NCBI GenBank assembly: GCA_002372465.1
Contig: DFGW01000086.1
Span: forward strand, 1 to 6,538
Direction of reading: 5' to 3'
DNA from: Butyrivibrio sp. UBA3740
GTDB taxonomy: Bacteria > Bacillota > Clostridia > Lachnospirales > Lachnospiraceae
Length of the DNA: 6,538 nucleotides
The position numbers and the translations under genes are program-made. The notes below the pieces were generated by a model. It was not told the origin of the DNA. It did no database searches and was given only the letters and a program-made list of their open reading frames with translations. Within the stretch, counting starts at the first letter, position 1; each line of letters starts with the position of its first letter. This document shows positions 1-3,574 of the stretch, one piece after another.

Positions 1-20
1 GTACACCTTCTTGGATTTTT

Positions 21-644
21 TCAGTCATCTAAATATGTGGAATTCTTGTACACCTTAGCTTTGTAGTAGAATGTGGATCTTGGCATATTGCACTCTCTGG
101 CTGCTTCTGCAACAGATAGCTTCCCCGATTTCCATTTCTGATATACTTCATGGAAGTTTTCAGGTAGTTGCTTTGGTGGTCTGCCAAACTTAAATCCCCT
201 TGCTTTTGCAGCTGCGATACCTTCTGCCTGCCTCTGATGAATTGTCCTATACTCGCTCTCTGCAACATATGACAGCAAAGCAAGAATCAGATCACTGATG
301 AAGGTACCCAACAAATTCTTTTCTCTTCTGGTATCAAGAATTGGCATATCAATAACAACTACATCCGCACCCTTTTCCTTTGTGATAACTCTCCACTGAT
401 CACTAAGATCTCTGTAACTACGCCCAAGCCTGTCAATAGACTTGATATAGAGAACTGAGTTGTTATCAAGTTTTCTAATCATTTTCTTGTACTGAGGTCT
501 TTCAAAGTTCTTACCTGAGAGCTTATCAAGGAAAATATTCTTCTCAGGAACTCCCATCTCCTTCAAGGCTATAATTTGTCGGTCTTCGTTTTGTTCTCTT
601 GTTGATGTTCTGGCATAACCAAAAATCTTTTGTTTTTCATTCAT
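21..644 (-). CDS. Small serine recombinase (resolvase/invertase family), solo
   Basis: Cuts and rejoins DNA at short sites through a phosphoserine link. The N-terminal catalytic domain carries YARTS at residues 10-14 (S14 nucleophile, R12) and the IDRLGRS segment at 70-76 (D71, R72, R75), matching the gamma-delta/Tn3 resolvase layout. A long linking helix (about 120-145, AESEYR then QRQAEGIAAAK) and a GFKFGRPP junction (150-157) follow. A C-terminal helix-turn-helix (about 176-197, LSVAEAARECNMPRSTFYY) would bind the half-sites. At 207 residues it is full-length for a small resolvase (about 180-210). The ATG at 644 is supported by AGGAGGAG at 653-660. No transposase, toxin, plasmid gene or second recombinase is visible, so it is not evidently part of a transposon here. 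It lies directly downstream of the phased-repeat region, and its leader contains a terminator. Family assignment is secure; its substrate is unknown. Confidence 0.93.
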   Translation of the reverse strand: MNEKQKIFGYARTSTREQNEDRQIIALKEMGVPEKNIFLDKLSGKNFERPQYKKMIRKLDNNSVLYIKSIDRLGRSYRDLSDQWRVITKEKGADVVVIDMPILDTRREKNLLGTFISDLILALLSYVAESEYRTIHQRQAEGIAAAKARGFKFGRPPKQLPENFHEVYQKWKSGKLSVAEAARECNMPRSTFYYKAKVYKNSTYLDD

Positions 645-652
645 TTTGCAAT

Positions 653-660
653 CTCCTCCT
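653..660 (-). promoter_or_regulatory. Strong ribosome binding site of the recombinase gene
   Basis: AGGAGGAG on the minus strand, 8 bases before the ATG at 644. It fixes the start codon. It lies only about 10 bases beyond the U-tract of the terminator hairpin at 671-702, so terminator and ribosome site share one short leader. Confidence 0.85.
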
Positions 661-670
661 TTTTGGCAAT

Positions 671-702
671 AAAAAAAGCAACCAAGATTTCTCTCGATTG
701 CT
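671..702 (-). terminator. Intrinsic terminator/attenuator in the recombinase leader
   Basis: The minus-strand RNA folds into an 11-bp uninterrupted stem (arms AGCAAUCGAGA and UCUUGGUUGCU, with two G-U pairs) closed by a GAAA tetraloop (677-702). It is followed by seven U (671-677). The T-run and the G-U pairs give it a minus-strand direction. It ends about 26 bp before the recombinase start, leaving no room for a promoter between them. Recombinase mRNA must therefore read through it, unless the gene is transcribed from somewhere unrecognised. Either it ends a transcript from the repeat region or it attenuates the recombinase; the sequence alone does not decide. Confidence 0.8.
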
Positions 703-717
703 CAGCATTCTATGTTT

Positions 718-781
718 TAATAATAACAGTCCCAATTACCTTTTAAAATCTACACAAGGTCTCCAATTTGTCTACATCTCT
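718..781. repeat. Phased module 1: motif plus 3 x 11-bp TCTAC/TCTCC repeats
   Basis: Motif copy TAATAATAACA (718-728), one mismatch to TAATAATATCA. The array has units TCTACACAAGG (749), TCTCCAATTTG (760) and TCTACATCTCT (771), all at 11-bp steps. This is the shortest and least regular array; 782-792 fits poorly. The minus-strand terminator hairpin (677-702) begins 16 bp to the left of the motif. Confidence 0.55.
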
Positions 782-799
782 GTATTTCTATTCCCAGTA

Positions 800-890
800 T
801 AATAATATCAGCTTTAAAAACCCTTGAAAATATACAGGGCGTGACATTTAGTGTCAATTTGTGACATTTCGTGACGTTTAGTGACGATTT
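800..890. repeat. Phased module 2: motif plus 5 x 10-bp GTGAC repeats
   Basis: Motif TAATAATATCA at 800-810 (exact). The array is five contiguous 10-bp units: GTGACATTTA (841), GTGTCAATTT (851), GTGACATTTC (861), GTGACGTTTA (871) and GTGACGATTT (881). The second unit carries GTGTC for GTGAC, which creates two 15-bp inverted repeats: TGACA/TGTCA at 842-856 and TGTCA/TGACA at 852-866. The array starts 31 bp after the motif, one helical turn further than in most modules. Confidence 0.8.
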
Positions 891-914
891 AGCTCGGCTG
901 TTAATTATCTACCA

Positions 915-991
915 TAATACTACCATAGCTTTTTATGCCTTGGTACAGACAATATGCAGACATTCTACGGACATTTTACGGACAAAAAAAT
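915..991. repeat. Phased module 3: motif plus 4 x 11-bp GACA repeats
   Basis: Diverged motif TAATACTACCA at 915-925 (two mismatches). The array has GACAATATGCA (948), GACATTCTACG (959), GACATTTTACG (970) and GACAAAAAAAT (981), exactly 11 bp apart. The last unit merges into the A-run that forms the U-tract of the minus-strand terminator at 984-1018. The word is shared with module 7, which has 10-bp spacing instead. Confidence 0.75.
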
Positions 992-1018
992 AAGAACCGC
1001 TCCATCAAAACAGCTCTT
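984..1018 (-). terminator. Intrinsic terminator inside the repeat region
   Basis: The minus-strand RNA from 1018 to 992 can form a continuous stem of about 12 pairs (outer arm AAGAGCUG with CGGUUCUU, several G-U pairs, loop GAU), followed by A and then seven U (990-984). The complement strand lacks the U-run and would lose the G-U pairs, so direction is minus. It sits 13 bp beyond the motif of module 4, the same geometry as the terminator at 671-702 relative to module 1. No annotated gene ends here, so it implies a non-coding transcript from the repeat region or insulation of one. Confidence 0.7.
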
Positions 1019-1031
1019 TAATATCGCATTA

Positions 1032-1125
1032 TAAATATATCAGACTTATTTCAATATTAAAATTTACAGCTCATAACGTTCACATAACAAAATATAACGC
1101 CGGCATAACAATTTGTAACAAAACC
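1032..1125. repeat. Phased module 4: motif plus 5-6 TAAC repeats at 10.4-bp mean spacing
   Basis: Motif variant TAAATATATCA at 1032-1042. Units are TAACGTTCACA (1074), TAACAAAATA (1085), TAACGCCGGCA (1095), TAACAATTTG (1106) and TAACAAAACC (1116), possibly preceded by TTACAGCTCA (1064). Steps are 10, 11, 10, 11 and 10, so the array tracks the B-DNA turn rather than a fixed unit length. The flank of this motif, ATTATAAATATATCAGAC (1028-1045), resembles gamma-delta res site I as I remember it. Confidence 0.75.
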
Positions 1126-1129
1126 GACT

Positions 1130-1143
1130 GCTCAAATTTGAGC
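1130..1143. repeat. 14-bp perfect palindrome
   Basis: GCTCAAATTTGAGC reads identically on both strands. It sits between the TAAC array and the motif of module 5, and is the only long perfect palindrome I found in the repeat region. It could be a dimeric protein site or a weak hairpin; the minus strand continues with an interrupted U-rich run, so a poor terminator is possible. Confidence 0.5.
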
Positions 1144-1148
1144 TATCA

Positions 1149-1255
1149 TAATAATATCATACCTATTTTCAGAGGGAAAGGTGAACCTTAGGGTAACTTT
1201 GGGGTAATTTCGGGGTAACTTTGGGGCATTTTAGGGTCAAATCGGGGCATGCCAC
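1149..1255. repeat. Phased module 5: motif plus 7 GGGTAAC-like repeats
   Basis: Exact motif TAATAATATCA at 1149-1159. The array, the longest of the set, has GGTGAACCTTA (1180), GGGTAACTTTG (1191), GGGTAATTTCG (1202), GGGTAACTTTG (1213), GGGCATTTTA (1224), GGGTCAAATCG (1234) and GGGCATGCCAC (1245). Steps are 11, 11, 11, 11, 10 and 11. Units 2 and 4 are identical over all 11 bp. Runs of G stand out sharply against the A/T-rich surroundings. Confidence 0.85.
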
Positions 1256-1268
1256 ATAAAAACTATTA

Positions 1269-1364
1269 TAATAATATCACAAGAATATTTGCACTAATAT
1301 CCCTGCCATATCCCAATAACATCCGGATACTATCCCAAATGTATCCCGCCAATCTACTCCCAAT
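1269..1364. repeat. Phased module 6: motif plus 5-6 x 11-bp ATCCC repeats
   Basis: Exact motif TAATAATATCA at 1269-1279. Units are ATCCCTGCCAT (1299), ATCCCAATAAC (1310), ATCCGGATACT (1321), ATCCCAAATGT (1332) and ATCCCGCCAAT (1343), exactly 11 bp apart. A shifted final unit CTACTCCCAAT lies at 1354. Here C-runs lie on the plus strand, whereas module 5 has G-runs there. Confidence 0.8.
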
Positions 1365-1368
1365 TTGA

Positions 1369-1468
1369 TAATACCATTTCTGCAAATCATAAAATAGGGT
1401 TAATCTAAGACAATGCAAGACAAAACAGGACATTTTCAGACAATATGAGACATCTTCAGAAAATTGAA
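1369..1468. repeat. Phased module 7: motif plus 5-6 x 10-bp GACA repeats
   Basis: Degenerate, shortened motif TAATACCA at 1369-1376. Units are GACAATGCAA (1409), GACAAAACAG (1419), GACATTTTCA (1429), GACAATATGA (1439), GACATCTTCA (1449) and a decayed GAAAATTGAA (1459), all exactly 10 bp apart. The word and several whole stretches (GACAATATG, GACATTTT) recur in module 3 with 11-bp spacing. The array starts about 33 bp after the motif. Confidence 0.8.
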
Positions 1469-1488
1469 TTCTAAGAAACGTTAACAAC

Positions 1489-1522
1489 AAAAAGGCATGC
1501 ACTCATTTAAGGGTACATGCCT
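1489..1522 (-). terminator. Intrinsic terminator of the rlmD transcription unit
   Basis: The minus-strand RNA forms a stem of about 10 bp (arms AGGCAUGUAC and GUGCAUGCCU, one G-U pair, loop about 10 nt; 1493-1522) followed by five U and a U-rich tail (1493-1489 and beyond). It begins 11 bases after the rlmD stop codon. It separates the housekeeping block from the repeat region, so the two further terminators at 984 and 671 need a different transcript. Confidence 0.88.
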
Positions 1523-1533
1523 AATTCAATACC

Positions 1534-3207
1534 TTATATCATTTTGAAATACTTTAAAGCTTCAGTAATAGCCTTTTCTTTCTCAGGCGTTGTTCCCGGT
1601 TGCCTACTATCTTCTGACTTAGGCTTATTATAGTTATCGCGCTCTATAATACCATTCTTCCGCTTAACCTGAGCAATATTAAGATTCGTTACATGAAATC
1701 CGTAGTGTTCCTGCACCCAGTCAGTAATTTTCTTATATGTGGCTTTGGCTTCGGCACTGGTTTCATCCAGTTCGTCCAAGTCCACTTTTACCCTAATCCT
1801 ATCATCCGGATTTTGTTGGGACAAAAGAACAACCGTCTCCACATGATTTGTCCAGGGGAATTGATCTACGGCCACAGCCCGGGTCATCATATAGCCGTTG
1901 TCCTGGAGCATTTCCAGGTCGCGGGCAAGGGATGTTGGCTTGCAGGAAACATAGATCATGTATTGAACGCCGTAATCAATGATCTTCTGAAGGGCTTTGG
2001 GATTGATGCCATCCCTTGGCGGATCAAGGATTATCATGTCGGGCTTTTCTTCGATTTCATCAAGAACCTTTAATACATCGCCGCAGATAAACTCGCAGTT
2101 ATCAAGGCGATTGAGTTTAGCATTTTCTCTGGCAGCTTCCACGGCCTCTTCAACGATTTCGACACCGATGACCTTGTTGCAGACCTTGGCAAGGAGCTGG
2201 GCAATGGTGCCTGTTCCTGAATAGAGGTCGTAAATGATGCCGTCCTGGTCAATCTTCTTCTGGTCATAGAGGCTTCGGATGTAACCCCTTATGGTCTGAT
2301 ACAAAACCTCAGCACTTAAGCTGTTGGTCTGGAAAAATGAGAAGGGCGTGATCCTGAACTTAAGACCAAGAAGATACTCGTAAAAGAAATCCTGGCCGTA
2401 GAGAATCTCTGTCCCCTCGTCAATAACAGCATCTGCAAGACTGTCGTTCTTCGTGTGAAGCACACCTACAATCCTGCCGGAAAGATCAAGTGACATAAGC
2501 ATGTCCTTATAGGCTGTCAGGTCATGCTCCTCCTGAGTGGTGGTGATGATATCAACAAGGATGTCGCCGGTTCTTACTGCCTTGCGCACCAGGAGATGTC
2601 TTAAGTACCCCACCTGCTTCATTCTGTGATAGAAGGTTATCTCTTTTCTCTCGTACATGGGCGAAAAGAAATCCAGAGTAGATGACAGGATCAGCTTGTA
2701 ATCGTCGTCCACTATCCTGCATCCGCTTACGGACACGATGTCATAAAAACTGCCCCTTTTGTGCATACCAAGACAAAGGGGGCCTCCCATAACCTCATCA
2801 CCAAAGGTGAATTCCATTTTATTTCTGTACGCAAATTTAACCGGGCTGGTCTTGATACCTTCCCAGGTAAACTTACAGGTCTGTCTGTCCATTGCAGGCT
2901 TAAGAAGAGTCCTTACCTGCTGCTCCTTAAGGCCAAGCTCCTTGACGTAGGGCATGGTAAGATAACTGCAGCCACCACATTTCCCGAAGTGGATGCAGGG
3001 GCTGTCTATTGCATCTGAGGGCTCTTCAAGCACCTCGATAAGCCTTCCCTCAGCTCTGTCCTTACGCACCTTCTGAATCTGAACAGATACCTTCTGATCA
3101 GGAAGGACGCCCTTTACGACGACCTTCCCTTCATTTGTTTCAACTATTCCTTTATTGGGGAATTCGACTTTTTTAACGATTCCCTCTACAATATCCTTTT
3201 TCTTCAC
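1534..3207 (-). CDS. rlmD: 23S rRNA (uracil-5-)-methyltransferase, RlmD/RlmCD type
   Basis: SAM-dependent enzyme making 5-methyluridine in 23S rRNA (U1939 for RlmD; RlmCD of Gram-positives also U747). A TRAM-like domain covers about 5-60. A 4Fe-4S site is formed by C71, C77, C80 and probably C163. The methyltransferase core has PFSFFQTN (288-295), the SAM loop DLYSGTGTI (327-335), GVE (348-350), DPPR (395-398), nucleophile C422 in VSCKP and E457 in the FPWTNHVE segment. The core ends near 464. Residues 466-557 form an extra domain (VKVDLDEL, YGFHV..NIAQVKRKNGI, QPG..PEKEKAI), which I recall from other clostridial members. The start is GTG at 3207, 8 bp after the preceding stop; no in-frame ATG lies between it and the upstream in-frame stop. 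Its ribosome site is weak (GAGAG), suggesting coupling to the small membrane protein gene. Confidence 0.93.
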   Translation of the reverse strand: MKKKDIVEGIVKKVEFPNKGIVETNEGKVVVKGVLPDQKVSVQIQKVRKDRAEGRLIEVLEEPSDAIDSPCIHFGKCGGCSYLTMPYVKELGLKEQQVRTLLKPAMDRQTCKFTWEGIKTSPVKFAYRNKMEFTFGDEVMGGPLCLGMHKRGSFYDIVSVSGCRIVDDDYKLILSSTLDFFSPMYERKEITFYHRMKQVGYLRHLLVRKAVRTGDILVDIITTTQEEHDLTAYKDMLMSLDLSGRIVGVLHTKNDSLADAVIDEGTEILYGQDFFYEYLLGLKFRITPFSFFQTNSLSAEVLYQTIRGYIRSLYDQKKIDQDGIIYDLYSGTGTIAQLLAKVCNKVIGVEIVEEAVEAARENAKLNRLDNCEFICGDVLKVLDEIEEKPDMIILDPPRDGINPKALQKIIDYGVQYMIYVSCKPTSLARDLEMLQDNGYMMTRAVAVDQFPWTNHVETVVLLSQQNPDDRIRVKVDLDELDETSAEAKATYKKITDWVQEHYGFHVTNLNIAQVKRKNGIIERDNYNKPKSEDSRQPGTTPEKEKAITEALKYFKMI

Positions 3208-3215
3208 AGTGAATA

Positions 3216-3482
3216 TCAGCTCTCTCTGATGAAATCCTCGTCCTCAAAATCATCCTCGAAATCATCGAAGTCATCATCATAATAATCGTCTTCAAATGCC
3301 GGAGTCATGTACTGATAAACCAGGAAAGCGATAATAGCAACAGCAGAAATAGCCCCAAGAACCGCCAGAACCCAAAGGATCACAGTGGAAGCCTTTTTAT
3401 TGCTGGCTGCTTCTCTTCTGTCCAAAAGCTCGTTGATGCGTGTCATTTCGATAATGTCGTCAAGTTTTGATTTTACTTCCAT
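3216..3482 (-). CDS. Small single-pass membrane protein with acidic tail, function unknown
   Basis: 88 residues. The charged N-terminus (KLDDIIEMTRINELLDRRE, 6-24) is probably an amphipathic helix. One strong transmembrane segment follows (about 32-57, VILWVLAVLGAISAVAIIAFLVY). The tail (64-83) is almost wholly Asp/Glu with Tyr/Phe. Positive charge before the membrane segment (RR, KK at 22-30) predicts the N-terminus in the cytoplasm and the acidic tail outside. The ATG at 3482 is chosen because GGAGGG stands just before it. An in-frame ATG at 3527 is rejected, since it has no ribosome site and the -10 box lies inside that extension. I have seen similar short proteins next to Clostridia housekeeping genes but know no function. 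It is the first gene of the unit with rlmD. Confidence 0.85.
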   Translation of the reverse strand: MEVKSKLDDIIEMTRINELLDRREAASNKKASTVILWVLAVLGAISAVAIIAFLVYQYMTPAFEDDYYDDDFDDFEDDFEDEDFIRES

Positions 3483-3486
3483 TTGT

Positions 3487-3494
3487 AACCCTCC
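3487..3494 (-). promoter_or_regulatory. Ribosome binding site that decides the small protein start
   Basis: GGAGGG on the minus strand, about 6 bases before the ATG at 3482. It is the strongest such site in the gap after pcrA and rules out the upstream ATG at 3527. Confidence 0.75.
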
Positions 3495-3515
3495 ATATAA
3501 GATTTTATTAATACA

Positions 3516-3524
3516 ATTATACCA
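3516..3524 (-). promoter_or_regulatory. Extended -10 promoter for the small protein-rlmD unit
   Basis: TGGTATAAT on the minus strand: a perfect TATAAT hexamer with the TGn extension. The expected start of transcription is near 3509, giving a leader of about 27 nt. No good -35 hexamer is present at 16-18 bp, as is common for extended -10 promoters. I see no convincing terminator between the pcrA stop (3575) and this promoter, so read-through from pcrA may add to expression. Confidence 0.65.
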
Positions 3525-3574
3525 CATAAAAAGACATATACATTTTCGGTTACGCTCCCGTTTTAAGGCCGGAT

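Larger units (their letters stand above)
703..1488. other. Gene-free region of seven helically phased repeat modules
   Basis: About 790 bp, A/T-rich, between recombinase and rlmD. No ORF here has a ribosome site or a recognisable product. Seven modules tile it. Each has a motif near TAATAATATCA at 718, 800, 915, 1032, 1149, 1269 and 1369 (steps of 82, 115, 117, 117, 120 and 100 bp) and, to its right, an array of 3-7 direct repeats with a 10 or 11 bp period. Repeat words differ between arrays. The gap from motif end to array start is 20-23 bp in five modules and 31-33 bp in two, that is, one helical turn more. A 10-11 bp period excludes codon-driven repetition and points to proteins binding one face of the DNA. 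Function unknown. Confidence 0.8.

Noticed and set aside
599..802. 67-codon plus-strand ORF opposite the recombinase leader
   Set aside because: No ribosome site; it overlaps the recombinase start and the terminator hairpin, so it is a shadow of A/T-rich sequence.
703..1488. CRISPR array
   Set aside because: Units are only 10-11 bp, contiguous without unique spacers, and no cas gene is present.
703..1488. Plasmid replication origin with iterons
   Set aside because: No Rep, ParA/ParM or ParR gene is in the window, the flanking genes are chromosomal housekeeping genes, and iterons normally share one word. A centromere-like role cannot be excluded.
703..1488. T-box or other known riboswitch
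   Set aside because: I could not find the T-box TGGNACCGCG core or another riboswitch signature that I recognise on either strand, although the terminators invite the idea.
1266..1502. 78-codon minus-strand ORF across the repeat region and terminator
   Set aside because: It has no ribosome site, runs through the rlmD terminator and two arrays with 10 and 11 bp periods that are not multiples of three, and gives a product without recognisable features.
3483..3527. Upstream ATG at 3527 extending the small membrane protein by 15 residues
   Set aside because: The TATAAT box lies within the extension, there is no ribosome site before it, and a strong GGAGGG precedes the ATG at 3482.
3540..3574. 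Terminator after pcrA
   Set aside because: The CCGG/CGGG pairings give only a short bulged stem and there is no U-tract.
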